DNA of 64,000 nt from Eleginops maclovinus (GCF_036324505.1 NC_086350.1:18217532-18281531), one strand, 5' to 3'; counted from the stretch's first letter, positions 28,101-48,132 are shown. A program made the numbers and translations. Notes: a model not told the origin generated them from the sequence alone.

Positions 28101-31100
28101 TTGGCCAGTTTGAGCTCAAACTCCATCTCCTTCTTGTTCTTTCTCAGCTCCTGCAGCGTGTCCATGTTGGACACCTTTTTCTTTTTCTTCTTCTTTTCTC
28201 CTTTCTAAAGGTATCATCAGTGGGTCAAAAATAGTCAAATAGAAGCAGACAGAACTGCAACTCCAAACCAGGCAGCATGACATGCAGAAATAAATACTGT
28301 GACCACGCTGTGATGACCAGTAAAAAGCCCAGCATACACCATGAAGAGTTACACATATTGCTCAGGGTGATACAACAAGCTGTTATATTTCCTTTGTAGC
28401 CACACCATACTGAACTCAGCTGACAGTACCTTGCGGAGTGATGGCAGTTTTCCCTCATACCGATAAAACCAGCCGAATGCTAAGGATGGAGATGAACACA
28501 GGTCACTCTCACAGCTCTGTTAAACTATATCCAAGGTTAGTTACGATTCTGAGCAAACTCAGAAAAAAACATCACACTAAAGAACCACAACACAGCACTC
28601 AAAGAGAATAATGAGAGGAACAGATTAATCCTGCTCCATTCAGGCATTCTCAACAACACCCAAAGATGCAACCTGCGTTTAGTGATGCCAATAAAGGCCG
28701 CCTTAAACTGCTCCATTTTTTGAGTGTCTGTCATTATCCTTCAGCAGCATCCAAAAAAACTGCTACTGATTAAAATGACTTTGAAAACACACTCTCTAAT
28801 GGTTACACTTTGGTTGTCAAAGGAAATCTTACACTTCTCTGTGTGTACAAACATCCTCCCACGCCAGCTGTGACAAGGGCAGCTGAGGCTCCAGACTCAC
28901 TTCTCCGTCCTGTTCTTCCTCCTTGTCTTCCTCTGTGAGGGAGCTGGCCTCGTCAGCTTACAGGAGGGTATATAAAAGGCAGCACAGCACACAGATGCGA
29001 CAGGAAGATACACAAGAGCGTGCAAAAGAGAGGAAGGTATATCAGGTGAAACCCAGGCAAGAGCAACGTGTCAGAGACAATGTAAAAATGTAGGTTCAGG
29101 AGTAAAAATGGACTCATGCATTTCACAACGGAGGTGGCCTTACGAGAACTCTTGGACTTGGCGTTTTTTGTCTCAGGTGGGGCTAGGGACGGGCTCTTTG
29201 GAGTGCGGGGGCTCTTCGGGCTCTTTGGCCTGTCTTTGGCTCCCCAGTCCTCATCCCACTCTCTGTTGTGCTTCTTCTCCACATCCTCAATACTAGAGAG
29301 GACAAAAAAAAAAGTAAGACATGTTTATTTTACCCGCAAAAACAATAGTGAATTGGCACTTTTATGGAAAATTAAATCAGCTGTTTACTTCTCCATCTCT
29401 TTTTTATAGCGATCCTCTTCCTCTGCGGCTTTCTGATTTATCTCCATCTTTCTCCTGTTAAAGCACATGATAAATATACAAAATAAAACTTCTATAGCAC
29501 AGGCTTTCAACAAAACATATGACTTTAATACAGTTTATGGCTGCTAGTAAGGGTGTCAATCCTGTTGTATGAAGACCCATGTTTCACCCCAAGACATTGC
29601 TGGCCTCAAAGCACTCAGAACACAGAGGATATAAATCTACAGGTAGATAGTGATGTAACAGAAGAGCAAAATAAAGCCTCGGTTGGATGGAAAATCAATG
29701 TCCTGTTTACTTTCTTGTCACATGATACATGTAGATGCAAGATGTAGGTGTTTGTGAAGTATATGGGTACCGTTTCTTTGTTGTGTTGTGGTGTAGGGAG
29801 GTCAAGCAGCACTATAGGGGGATTTCAGTCGCATATTATCGCGAAATGGTATTTCCCAAGTTAATTACAAAAGCTGAGCCTTTCAGTAAATAAATTAAAA
29901 TTGCACTACCCTCATTTTTGGGAAATTAAGGTAATAAACTATATATCTGTCATTAATCTTCAATACACACAATATCACATTTCAAGATGAGGAGTGATTC
30001 GCTCCATGCTGTCCACTCACTGCCTCTCCTTCTCCTGCTGCTCTTTAATGATTTTGTTAGTCTCCAGTGCCACTCTCTTCTGGTGCATGAGCTCCTGTCT
30101 GTCCACCTCCCTGCGGGACTCCTCTGCAAGACGCTCCTCATCTGTCATGAAAAGCTCCCTGCCCTAAGAGGGGGAGAGAGGCGACGATAAGGGACAGACA
30201 AGGTGCACAGCAGGGGGAGGCCCGACTTCCTAACTCTGGGGAGCTGCTAGTCAGCCCAAAAGATTTTCCACAACCAGGAAGAGAGAAAGAGAGATCTCTG
30301 TTTTTGGCAGAAAAAGCCTCAATCACAACTTAAGCATCATTCATCTGTAATGTGTTGGTAGTTTTTGTAATTCTGTATATAATAATCAGTACTACTCAAC
30401 TCAATACACAAGTACGTGCAATTTGTTGTTCCTATACTAGACGAGAGTTTCCAGTTTTTGCAACTTTATACAACTTTACTAGTTAGTTAATTTATTTAAC
30501 ACCTTTAGATGCTAGTTGTCTGTGCATATTCAGAATTATCATAATATGAAATGTAAACAACACATACATTATACTTTATTTTTATCTCAAGTAAATTCAC
30601 AAGCTACCCAGCCGTATTCAAAGCAATTCAATTAGCTTGAATCTTTAGGCAGTTCATCAATAATTACAATCACAAATATTGTGTATTATTATTAAATGGT
30701 CCATTCTGCACAGTGGGAACTTTTTACGTTTTTAACTTTCCTTAATTACAAATTAGGACTTGTAATAGTTTTTCTACACTGTATTTTTCTACTTTAATTT
30801 AAATATAAGTCTGAGTACTTCTTCCAATACAGATGATAACTGTGTATAGAGAACACACTAGAAACAATGTTATGTACAAAGTTTGAAATGTTTACTATGG
30901 CAGGGTTCCCTGTTAAAATGCAAATAAAAGAATGCATTGGACAGGCATCAAGGAAAATGGTAGATAGGAGGGTACAGTTTGTCACACTGACAATGGTCGT
31001 CACCGAGTCCTGGGGCAAACAACCTGCCATGTGACTGGACTGATGATAGATGTTGCTCCTGCAGACAGCCAGGCTGAGGCACAGACTAGGTAAAGAGATG

Positions 31101-34100
31101 TCTCCAAAAAAATATTGCACATGAATCTGTGTGGCTTGAATACAAAGGAGGAGAAGGCAGACGTTTATGTATCCAAAGGAGTTCACTCAGATGTTATCTG
31201 CAACTCAACTTTTTTCTTATCTACAAATGATTCTCTGAGCCCAAACACTATTTAAACAGCACGCCATGTTACATACCAAGGTTTCTTCAGGTTTCAAGAC
31301 TTTGTATTTCCTATTAAAACTATATAAAGTAACATGTATTACCGATTTTTATTTTGCAATCATACCGGCCGAAGTATGAATGAAAATAAGTAATAGAATT
31401 ACTTTAAGAACATGGATTCATTTACATGTTTGAATGAACCAAAGTGACACATAACAATCTAAAATCTTTTTTTTCTAGTGCAGTTTGTATTGTTTTCAAC
31501 CAAGAAGTATAGCATAATCATTATCATTCAAGACTATTTTAATCCCTTTTAAGCCTATATTTCAGACCATTTCATAGATCTGGATGTGGATGGATCTTTA
31601 TAGGATCAGTGAAAACCCTGATAAAAACCTTTTGTTTTCAGCACTTCAGAATGTAATTTTACTTTACTATGTTACCATGGTGTTGCGTCCTCGAGTGAAT
31701 TCAACAATACTCAGAGTTTTGAGTCGTGCTTCAAAGCACCACATAGTATTGATTCCTCTAAACTTTCTCATTATTTCTTCATAAAGCGTGATGCAGTTAG
31801 AGTGTACTTACAGCTCCTGTCAGAACAGTAATGGTCAGACTGCGGCTGCTCTTCAGAACTCTCACAGCCTGCGGACATAATAACAGAAAAGTTCAAATAA
31901 GGCAAATCATTTTAACGTTATATTTAATGAATACAATGAAGGCTTTTACAATAACAGTCTGAGAAAGGAAAGACTTGTGTGATGTATGTGTAATTTAAAA
32001 TGTATCCGGGTGTGAAATTATCAAAGACTTGTGGTAAATACGGCAGGCTTTGTTTTCTCCCTGGGCAAATAACAAACATGGAAGATGATTTTTTTTTTTT
32101 TTGCAAAACCATTTTGGCTGGTTAAATACTCATTTGGCTCAATGAACTGAGAAGTAGAACAAACATTGCCAGGAGCAGCAGCACAGTTTAAACAGATGTC
32201 CTCATGGATAAAAAGCACCAAATGTACCAAATAATATCTCTTGGTCAAAATAAAAACAACTTGGGACTCCATCCGCCATTGATGTGATTGGACAAAGTTA
32301 AGCACAATTTACCTCCTTGTGGTCCGAATTTGTGAAATCCACCCCGTTCACTTCCACAATCTGGTCTCCAACCTACATTTTAGGGTAAGAGAGCATGTTT
32401 ACAGCAGGCATGCATCTTAGTTTCATAGAAATGTTCTGGCTATTTTAAGCAATCACCTCCAGTCCAACTTCTGCCGAAAGGGAACCCGGCTTGACATTAC
32501 TGATGTAGATACCAGGTTTCTGGGTCGGGCCAGTAGAGATGCTAATACCCACCCCCTTGGTACCCACGAGGCTGAGGAAGACTTTCTTCTCCTTGATTTC
32601 TTTGCCTCCAATGGACGCTAAGCCTGCAATGCTGTTTTTTTTCTCCTGGGGCAGAGATACAAATTCCATCAGCTGTCTGCAGTAGAGATACAACTTTTGA
32701 AACTGAAAGAAAAAGAAAAATGTGTCTCCTACCCCTGACTCAGATGCAAACTGGTCGACAAACTGCCACTTGAGGGGTTCCTCTGATGACCTGGAGGAAA
32801 AGAGAACGGATAAGCACACAGAGATCTCCTACATCTCAGTCCTTTAGCTCCATATTTCACCATTAAATCAGCTAAATGAAACTATATTGACAGCAAGATT
32901 GCAGTTAATGATTTTTTTTCCCATTGTAGATTAATCTGTGGCTTATTTCTAGATTAATGTTGATCTTTAAGAAAATGTTTCTTTAAAAAGTTTTTTTATG
33001 TCTTATTTTGTCCAGCCAAAACCAAAGATATTCAGTTTAAGGTGATATAAATCCAAAGAAAGCAGTGCATCTCCAAATTTCTGGCCATTTTTGCATGAAG
33101 AATTAGGATTGGCAAATTATTTTTCTGCCATTTAACTTTTCAAACAATCGTTTGTGGCTCTAATAAGGATATAAATGTTCTTACCTTTTTACAGGGATCA
33201 TCCCGACATCTGCACCAAAGAAACAACAATTTAGTGAATGAATGATGCATTCTGGGAAGAATATATTGATGCACATGGAAAATTAGTTTGTGTTTGACGT
33301 ACGCCTGACTTTGAGTGACACAATCTTCTTGGTCTTGATGAGACTGATGACCTCCTCGTGGATACAGGAGGAGATGGAGTATCCATTGATGCGCACAATC
33401 TCATCTCCCACCTATAGATCAGCACAGGATGAGATATTATGAGTGACACCTTCACTTTCAATACATCAAGCTAAATCAGAGACATAGTTATTGCTTCTCC
33501 AACTATTTACGTCCCTGTCTGTTGCATACACCAGCCACAAAATGACCTTTGGATCTGATCTGTGTCAACCATTTATATTAGATGTCTTATCCTTGTATGT
33601 AACCGAGTTTAGCTAGCACACGTATATACTGTATATGTCAATGCCAACATAATCATGAACAATGTTACCACATATGTACATGCTGTTTTGATTCTGTCCT
33701 GTTGTTCTTATCCTGATTTAGTTGTATCAATTCATTTGTATGGCTGTTTTAAAAAGCAAATCTACTTTAGGCAGGTCTTACAAAAGCATACAACAGCATA
33801 TTGCAGTGTTTTTTCAAATGACGCATCATTTTCAAATCTTTTTTTTTTGTTGCCCATAACATTTTCACAAGATGGAGTTGTAATGCTGAAATGTTATATT
33901 GATTGATATAAATGCATTTGTTTTTTATCCAGATATTAGACAGCACAGTACCTTGGACGTAGTCACAATATCTGACATGTATTACCTGGTCTCATCCAAA
34001 CAAATAATCTAAATAAAACCTTGACTTGTTCTTTGTTGGCTGGAGTTATTTCCTCTATTTAATGTCCATCTAGTTTAAACTGGACCAACAATGACTAACA

Positions 34101-36666
34101 AGCAAGATGTGAGAAATTGAAACTTGGTGATTTACCCCACCTAGTGGATTCTGGTATTATGACTGACACAGCCTCAGAGACACGTCATTACAATGTATTG
34201 ATTAACAGTGGGTAATGTTTTATAAGCTACAAATGAATACTTTAATGAATAAGTGACATATTGTATACAAAAAAAATATTTATGAAACAAAGTATATGTT
34301 TTCACATTCTTTTATTTTACTCAAATCTGCATTTAGTGTTTTTAGGAATATAAAACATAGGCTACACAGTTTTTGCCCACACAGGATGGGCAAAAACACA
34401 CAACAGTTAACACACAACATGCATACCTGAAGGCCGACATTCCCAGCCTGACCATCTTTGACAATCTGTGATATATAAAGACCACTGCCAAACTCCAGCC
34501 CCCCTCGGACACTCAGACCCAATCCATCACGATGTGTCCGGTCCAATCGCACCTCTTTCAGCTTCCTGATTAAACAGGATGTATGAGCCAAGTAAGATAG
34601 AAATGGGGAAAAAGCAATGGAACCAAGAAGAACACAGAAGAAGTGGGGACGCTCAGTAATATTATTGCTGGTCACTGTAGATCTTCTGTATAGGATGTAT
34701 TATATTATATACACATGAGTGGTACACACCACATTCACAGGGCATGAGTCTATGCTTCACTCACCGTGACCTCTTTGGGGTGAGCAGGTCGTACTCCACC
34801 TGGTGTTTGAGTGGGATGAGTGGCCGGATGGCGTCAAACAATGGCAAGCGCTTGGGCTCATTGATGACCAGCTTCAGGTCCCCCACCAACACTGTCAGAT
34901 CCATCGACCTGAAAGAGAGGGGGGATAATTATGTCTATAAGTTTATGTTCTCCATACATAATGATTTCTACCTTCTGGAAAGATAGAATAATCAATAAGA
35001 TACATCCACTGGTCAAGCTAAGTGACCTTTCAGAAGAAATATGATTTAGTATAAATATAGTATTTATTCAAGTTGAAATTAAAGCAGACATGGGTGGAGA
35101 AAAACCTGACAATATAATGAAATTATAAATTGGAATAACACCTAATATTACACCTTGAAACTTACTGTTAACTTTTCCAAGTTATTTGGTTGATTTATTT
35201 ATTCATTTACAACCGTATGTTAATGTTTTTCTTCAGGAAATTCACTCTACTATTACAGCCTTATAATTCCTACAACCAATAGCACTGTACGATAAAGTTT
35301 TAGGTTCACTAAGGTGCTATAACAGAGGCTTTTTCACCCTTACGAATATAAATGCCCACATTGTTTTCACCATGCACATATCATACTTTAAAATACTGGA
35401 TTGTCAGATTTAGAGATATTGAATGTGATATTACCCTCATTATTTAGTATAGTATCTGCACAGCCACAAAAGTATTAAAGTCCTCCCTATTATTATCCCT
35501 ATATAAAGTATTAGAGTACTCCACTGATTAACACATATAACATTGTCAGACATATGATGTTGACAGTTTTCATTATCAGCAGAAGCTTCTTTCTTGTCAA
35601 AACCTGATGCCTACATTACCCACAATGCAACTCAGGCAGTGATAGTTTGGTTGGATATATCTCAAGCATGAGGAGCATGCTACAGAGGTCTGCTGAACTT
35701 ACTTATTTTCTACTTCACACTTGTATTTTTCACACCAAAACAAAAGAGACTCCAGTGAGGTTAAGTCTAAATGCTTATTGAAGAAGGCAACCCAATAATC
35801 CATATGTGACAACTCAAATGGGACTACAACAACAACTAAAGCAGCAAATTAAAAGCTACTGTGTAAAATCTGTCCACCTTGCCTCTTCTTTAAATTATTA
35901 ATAAGCGCCATTTCAGCCCTGTTTGAAGGATGAATATAAAAAGAGCTTTTGTGAATAACTGACCAAGCTTGTCGGAGCACAATGGAAACTGATCATAGGC
36001 TTAACCGCTGGTGCCACAGAGCTCTGACTTTGTACAAAGATTAATTGAAACCTAGACCTGTAGCCCCCCACCCCCTCCAGTGCAGTGCACCCCCTCACCA
36101 GTGGTCAGAGGCCAGGCTGTTATCAGAAACCATGATGGAGCACAGAGTTTAAAGTGGAGAGGTCTATGCGCATCAGGAATAGGGATGACATGATAAAGGG
36201 CTTAAGAAAACTATACATAGAAATCATAAAGTTAGTGAGGATCAAGTAGAGATTAAAGGGCAACATAGAAGAAGAAGAAATTAGAAGGAACACGTGTAGA
36301 CTTTTATCTTCAACTAATAACCCCAATGATCAGTTCTGCTTAAAAATGTTAAGGACACAACACCATCCGCATTTTTTCATAGAGGACTATAGACCTGAAA
36401 ATGAACACATATTGCATGACAGGGACAAATCAACAAAGGAAATGCAACTTTCTCGCAGGTCTACACACACTTAAGCCACTGGTACTCACTGGTGATACAT
36501 GCGGAGGACATCATACAAGTAATCGTTCTCTGCTTCATTTTCAATCAGCAGCTCCACCTGCAAGAAAGGACAAACATCTGGTGCCATCGTTCTTCTCACT
36601 GCTGAATCAAACACACACTGTACCTCTCTGCTGTGGTCCTGTCAACACCATAGGGGGGTGAGCCAT

Positions 36667-36764
<98 letters not shown>

Positions 36765-38468
36765 ATGAATCATACAAACCTGATGGCGGCTCAGCTGCAG
36801 CAGAATGGTTTTGAGGAAACGCTTTGGCCAATCACTGATATAACACATGTCACTTTTAGTCCTACTTATTAGCTCCCAAACTACAAACTGCTCTCTCCAA
36901 ACCCAGACTGAGTTGATATTCCTTTTACTGAGCGGTGGTTCAAACTCGGCTTTGAGGGAAGATGAGGCTCCTTGGACTGAAGCAGGTGTAATGGACAGCC
37001 CTACCCTAACCATCAAACTACTGGGAGAGAATAATGGTACAGTCAAGGAGAAGCTGAAGGAGGAAGGTCAGCAGTGTCATCTTACATCTCAGACACAAAC
37101 TGAGGGGAACATTCACACACACAATCACACATGCACGCCACATCTTATGCAGCCTGAACTCAAACATAAATCCCTATAATGATTATAAATGTAGGACTGC
37201 ACTATGTGGACTCTTCTGTGACGTTGCTGGGAAGGTGTTTGTGTGTGTGACATGGCTTTTATGATTGTCATAAACATATTTTTTCTCAGGGCAGTGAGGC
37301 ATAGCCAGCCACTCCTGCTGACGCAGGAGTGGCAGACTTTAGCACCATAAACCAATAAGGAAAGATAGAAGTGGTCAGTCACATACTAATGTTAAAAATG
37401 ATGTTTGAGAAAAAAAGATTGTTCTCACAGAATGAAATAGGGACTATGATAATGTCCTAAAAAGGAACAAAGCCTCATTGTGCCTTGTTAGTCCCTTAGC
37501 CTCTAATTAAACCCGTGCATCGTCCCATCTCTTCGCTCAGTTGCTCATCTCTGGCACGCTCTCCATTATCTAATGCTAATTTGCCCTTTGTGAAGAGCCT
37601 GCAATATGTGACAATGCCTGCCTGTTTGCAGCACAGATGGCTGTCTGATGATCCCTACATACTCCAGGGCTGAAAACGCCCTGAAGATATCAAGTTCCCA
37701 TCCCCTGTTATTTTTTTACTCATAGTTACCATATCAGGGCTTTTATGTGCCAACACCAACCATAAAACATTGTTGTGCTTTATTCATAAAGCACAATACA
37801 ATAGATGTAAATTGAATTTATTGCACCTTGGACCTCGGCTGTATGATGTTTACATAAGCTTAAAAAGACAGACAGGTACAGAAAGGATGTCCTCCAATAT
37901 AGCTTCTTAGAATATACTACAGTTAAGCTTTAGAGGAAAATAGATCCACTGAAGCCCATTTTGTGTTCATAACTAACAAGAGATATGCCTTTAAGTATAA
38001 TCCAACAGAACAGTTGTTTGGACTGTAAGATCCCTATGAAATTCATTTAATAACAGACAACTCAAGGAAACTACTTATTTTAGTTTAATGAAAACACATT
38101 CATCTATTAGCAACTCTTACAGTGTTATTACTTCTCCTATGGGCTTAAATAGTTAATGATATGTTCATCCAGAAGACACTGCCACACACAATCTCTATTT
38201 TAGATGTGATTTATAAACATGCTTCTGATTTGTTCGTCGAAAAGTAGCTTTTTAAAATAATGTTAACAGTTTGTTGGTTTTCGTGAGGCTTTCTGTCAGG
38301 CCTACTGTCCCAGAGAAATAGACACCTGAGCCGGTGAGGGGATAAACCAGGTAGGAGAGGAGCTTTTTTAAGTCAATTTGAGATACAAAAAAAATATCCG
38401 AGTAAGCGAAGAGAATAATGTTTGTGTCTTACCTTGTGCCGAAATTCCCGAGCAACTTTTCGCTCCAT
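22118..38468 (-). CDS. ush1c: USH1C / harmonin, PDZ scaffold protein (complete; a and b splice forms)
   Basis: Harmonin anchors the Usher tip-link complex (cadherin-23, protocadherin-15, myosin VIIa, sans) in stereocilia and photoreceptors and works in brush-border adhesion. Common exons: 38433-38468, 36490-36557, 34765-34908, 34427-34565, 33303-33411, 33185-33209, 32733-32790, 32457-32645, 32313-32372, 31812-31868, 30021-30163, 29389-29454, 29144-29292. b-specific exons: 28430-28479, 28040-28204, 27785-27901, 26399-27094, 25896-25949, 25615-25743, 24570-24635. Shared 3' exons: 23587-23628, 22963-23016, 22775-22874, 22393-22502, 22118-22177. The b form has 961 codons and the a form 554 (human about 899 and 552). 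Domains in order: N-terminal helical domain from [15 protein letters not shown]1 (GLGLSVRGG), PDZ2 ([10 protein letters not shown]), coiled coil; in b a second coiled coil and a proline-rich region; last PDZ3 ([13 protein letters not shown]). The protein ends EDEV. Many exon lengths equal the human ones. Confidence 0.96.
24001..24034 (-). other. ush1c: possible 34-nt cryptic exon in ush1c
   Basis: The segment lies between an acceptor (ttctgcag) and a donor (gtaaat), between b exons 24570-24635 and 23587-23628. Inclusion after CAA would read GEKWLSESS and then stop, removing PDZ3. Its length is not a multiple of three. It may be a chance match. Confidence 0.25.
26585..26641 (-). repeat. ush1c: 19-residue polyproline stretch in the harmonin-b exon
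   Basis: Nineteen consecutive proline codons use a mixture of CCA, CCC, CCG and CCT, so this is not a simple triplet expansion. It lies inside the 696-nt exon 26399-27094, whose product is rich in P, S and H and includes a Q/H alternation ([14 protein letters not shown]). Human harmonin-b has a proline-serine-threonine-rich region here. Proline runs of this kind bind profilin or EVH1/SH3 domains, which fits harmonin-b's actin-bundling role by inference. Confidence 0.85.
28901..28956 (-). CDS. ush1c: alternative harmonin-a exon
   Basis: The 56-nt exon encodes [20 protein letters not shown] (first base from exon 29144-29292). It is acidic, like the human a-form segment at the same place. It joins in phase to exon 23587-23628 ([14 protein letters not shown]) but not to the first b exon at 28430-28479, which instead splices in phase directly from 29144 to give [12 protein letters not shown]. 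The exon is therefore specific to the short form, making the a and b paths mutually exclusive. Confidence 0.75.
36669..36763. repeat. (GT)n microsatellite
   Basis: About 47 uninterrupted GT units in ush1c intron 1, between coding exons 36490-36557 and 38433-38468. The rest of that intron holds nothing I recognise. Confidence 0.95.
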
Positions 38469-39371
38469 CTCTTACAGTAGCAAACAGACCGAGGTAAGAT
38501 CCCTGTGTGTGAAGTTTGATAGGGCTGGAGAGTACGTCAAGCTAACCGTAGTAAAACTAAAGCTTCCGGTTAGGATTTCCACTGTAAGACAACCATCAAC
38601 AAGGAAGAAAAGTTGGGGTAAATAATACTACCACGGTGAAGATTTAAAAACAAACGTGGCCCATCTTCCTTTGAAATTGCTGTCTCAGTTTTGCATATTA
38701 CTTAGTTTCCACACATTTCCGTTTCAGAATTTTATTTTGGAGGGATTAACGTTTATCTTTCGTTTTTCTGCAAACTGCAAGAGCTGTCCACAGAAGTGCA
38801 CACATAGCTCTTCACACAGGTGCTCGGTTATTACTCCATATTCTGCTTTTTCGTGGAAATTAGCTCCATATCTGTTCACCGTGGCACATCATAGTCGCTT
38901 AATTGCATTTGTTTTAACTGAAGTATCGCCTCATGATTGACCAATTCATGCAAACGCTGCTGTGTAACAATTTCTAAACTATATATATGACCACATACAC
39001 AAATACCATCCATACAATAGCGGCAGTTCAATGCAATTATTGAAAGTTTAAAACCATTTTCTTTATAATTTATCGATGTTACGTCCTGGTGTTAAATCAT
39101 CCTCCATCCTCCACCCCAGGCGATGTGTGTTCTGTCTCTGTTTACGTTAATTCCTACTTTAAATGCAAATGGGAAAAAATGTAACGCCACTCCACAGCTC
39201 AGAGACAGTAGCGTGGCCTGCCGCTGGAGGGCAAAAATAACTCCCACTTCGCTGCAGTTCACCACGAAGAAGACGAGGACGCGTAAACTTCCGGGTTTCA
39301 AAAAGCTTGACGACAACAACCGATAGCAACGAACGAACAGCGTCGCTGACCGAAGACTTTAAAGACTGTGG
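38469..39371. promoter_or_regulatory. head-to-head ush1c / ccdc77 promoter region
   Basis: The ush1c ATG (38468, minus) and the proposed non-coding first exon of ccdc77 (plus, ending at 39371 with donor GGgtaagt) face away from each other across about 0.9 kb. An ETS-type motif ACTTCCGGGT lies at 39287-39296, just before that donor. A second CTTCCGG core lies near 38564 on the ush1c side. No TATA box is evident, as is usual for such shared promoters. The ccdc77 start site itself is inferred. Confidence 0.5.
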
Positions 39372-40068
39372 GTAAGTTAAATGTAAAAGGATGCTAGCCA
39401 AAAACACCAGAAATAAGTTGACTTAAGCTTTGTTATTGTGCTGTTATGTGATTACTTTATTGTTTGCTAAATCTAAAGTATATCCTTCAATATATATCAA
39501 CAAATGAGCGACACAATTTAGTAGCTTTGCAAAAGGAAGTAACTTGGTTATTTGTTTTTGTCATAAAGTTACAGTTATAACTTTAGTCTAGTTTAGCTCG
39601 ATTTGAGTTGAAATCGTCAAAGTGTGTATACCGTTATTTCAAAAAGAGTAGTAGACTTCCTTTCAAACGTCCCGCTCCCCCTGGCGACCAATGGAAACTC
39701 ATACACTTCCTGCATACAATGTGTGTTACATTTTACTTTTATATTTGAATAACAACGTCTATATGATCCTAATCTCATCACAACCTATATCTTAATGACA
39801 CTTCATAATAATTGGCATTTAGGGTAGGCTATAAGCTGATTATTTGCTGTCAATAGTTCAGTGTTCTCAGTAATGATTTCTCACATTGGCTCCCCAAGCT
39901 GACATCTCTGAACTAACATTGTACATTCCATAATCTGTATGGCTTCTTGATACAGTTGGTTGCAAAACGTATTTAATTGTTAGAAAGGCAAAAAAAAAAG
40001 TATTTTTTTACATTATTGATGACAACCACTATTATTTACTTTACATTTTTGTCTTCAGTGTTATTGGG

Positions 40069-43557
<3,489 letters not shown>

Positions 43558-43697
43558 GGACTGGACTGTGGTGTCGGGCGACTGTCTGCCTGTAGAGGAT
43601 AACCAATGTGAAGTTTATCTAAGTCATGTGTGTTTGTGCTACTGGGTTTATAGCTTACACTTAGAATGAATGTTATTTGTATTTTGTACCTATGATT

Positions 43698-43703
43698 AAT
43701 AAA
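43698..43703 (+). terminator. ccdc77: poly(A) signal of ccdc77
   Basis: AATAAA lies 141 bases past the stop codon, in an AT-rich 3' UTR. Confidence 0.75.
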
Positions 43704-44340
43704 GATGTTTTGCTATAATAGTTTTGAATGAATTAACACTCATTTACAGAATGAAATTAACATGTCATATGATGTCTCATAAATATTTTTAAATTACTGA
43801 TCCTGTTACAACATTATTGGCAAAACTAAAAGAAACATATGGAACTTAATAAGACAGGCATGTAAGCAAATTCTAGCATGGTATCTGATCAAGCTAAGTT
43901 TTTTACCCACGTGATTTAAAATATTTTGTAGGTGTCATTTAGTGGAAAAAAAAACAACTCAGTATGTGCATTACAATGCATATTAATAAAATACAAAATG
44001 GGTGAATAAATTACTTGATAAATAGAATTTAAAAAGGCAGATTAAATTAAGGATGTGAACAAGCAGTGTGAAATTGTGTTCATCATATAAAAAAACGATA
44101 TTGTTTATTAACATAGGAATTGTTTAGTATAAACTATTATCATTAAATCAATAAAAAAGGACTAATATTAATTGGACTACACCACTTTACTGAAAATACA
44201 CGGTCACAGAAAATATAAATTGCTTTTCTACTGTCGAAAAGTAACATTTAAATGGTTATATTTATGCGGTTAAGTTTCTATTATAAAGTGATTCAGTTTC
44301 ATTTCTACAAAAACTAAGTTCATAAACCTTGTCTTTCCGG
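43704..44340. other. AT-rich intergenic spacer
   Basis: Very AT-rich, with no open frame of note, no RNA gene and no recognised repeat. It separates ccdc77 from the hdhd5 promoter. Confidence 0.6.
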
Positions 44341-44346
44341 TGGCTT

Positions 44347-44358
44347 TGCGCATGCGCA
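44347..44358. promoter_or_regulatory. hdhd5: NRF1 palindrome upstream of hdhd5
   Basis: TGCGCATGCGCA is a perfect match to the NRF1 consensus (YGCGCAYGCGCR). It lies 230 bases before the hdhd5 ATG, in an otherwise AT-rich area. NRF1 drives many nuclear genes for mitochondrial proteins, which fits the predicted targeting of HDHD5. Confidence 0.65.
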
Positions 44359-44587
44359 TTTGTGTTTATATAGGTTATTGTGTATTGCGTTATGGCAGCT
44401 ACACTGACAGCAGCATGAGAAGTGTGCGCAGAGTTTACTATTGACCCTCTCTGTTTGAGATACCATGAACCATTTCTTCAGTCCTAAGTAGACAGTTCTA
44501 CTTAGCTCGGCTAAAGCTAGCATAGCTCTGCTCTGTTTTATTGTAGGTTGTTCACACGCCGGCTTTTACACACAAGTGCCTGAAGAA

Positions 44588-47364
<2,777 letters not shown>

Positions 47365-48132
47365 GATGAGCAGATTCATCAATCACAGCCGTCCAGTAAA
47401 CAACTCTAACGATCCTTCACTGGCCGCAGCAGTATCTCTGAGAGTTGTTTTGTTACTAACCTACCTCCCTAATTTTGACAGGGAGTTTTAAGCTTTTTCA
47501 GTGGCTTGTTTTTACAGATTAAAGTGCCGTAGAACCAAATGCAAACAGCAACAGTATGCAATCCTTTCTAAGTTGGTCATGTTTGTTAGTGTGTCACAGA
47601 CTGCTGCAGTATTTATATTGCACAACACTCACACTCATTTTTAGTTGCCCTAGCTACTACCAATATAAGTCAATTCATCAAGTAGGAACTGTGTATCTTT
47701 CTTGCCTTTTTACGACACAATCTATATCAGCTTTCTCTTTTTATAAAACGCACATGGATTGTTAAGAAGTCTAGGTGTTGAGTTACATGCATTTTACTCA
47801 ACTCAGACATTTCTAGAGTACTGTAGGTTCATGGCTGATTGTTAAAACATGGTTACACATTCACCTGGATAACATTCAGGTTCATCCTGAAAGACCTCAT
47901 CTTGCCTTTCCAAAATAGACAACCCCAAGCAGGTCTTACCTATACAATTTCTGCTGTTTGTTTTTTACTGCTGTCATATTTCAGCTTGATTTGTATTTGA
48001 ATGTGTAACCACTAATGGTAATACGATTAAGATGGTTTCAGTTTAGTACCTCACCATTTTAATTCCAGAGTACTGTAATTTGATTTTGTGTATTATTTTG
48101 GGGTCGTTTTTTTATAATTATACAGAGTTTGA

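Noticed and set aside
30794..31186. 130-codon minus-strand frame in a ush1c intron
   Set aside because: No family resemblance and no matching splice phase with flanking exons; likely chance.
35560..35660. Possible interspersed repeat with TACATTACCCACAATGCAAC
   Set aside because: The string reminds me of a fish repeat, but no ends or target duplication are visible, so I left it out.
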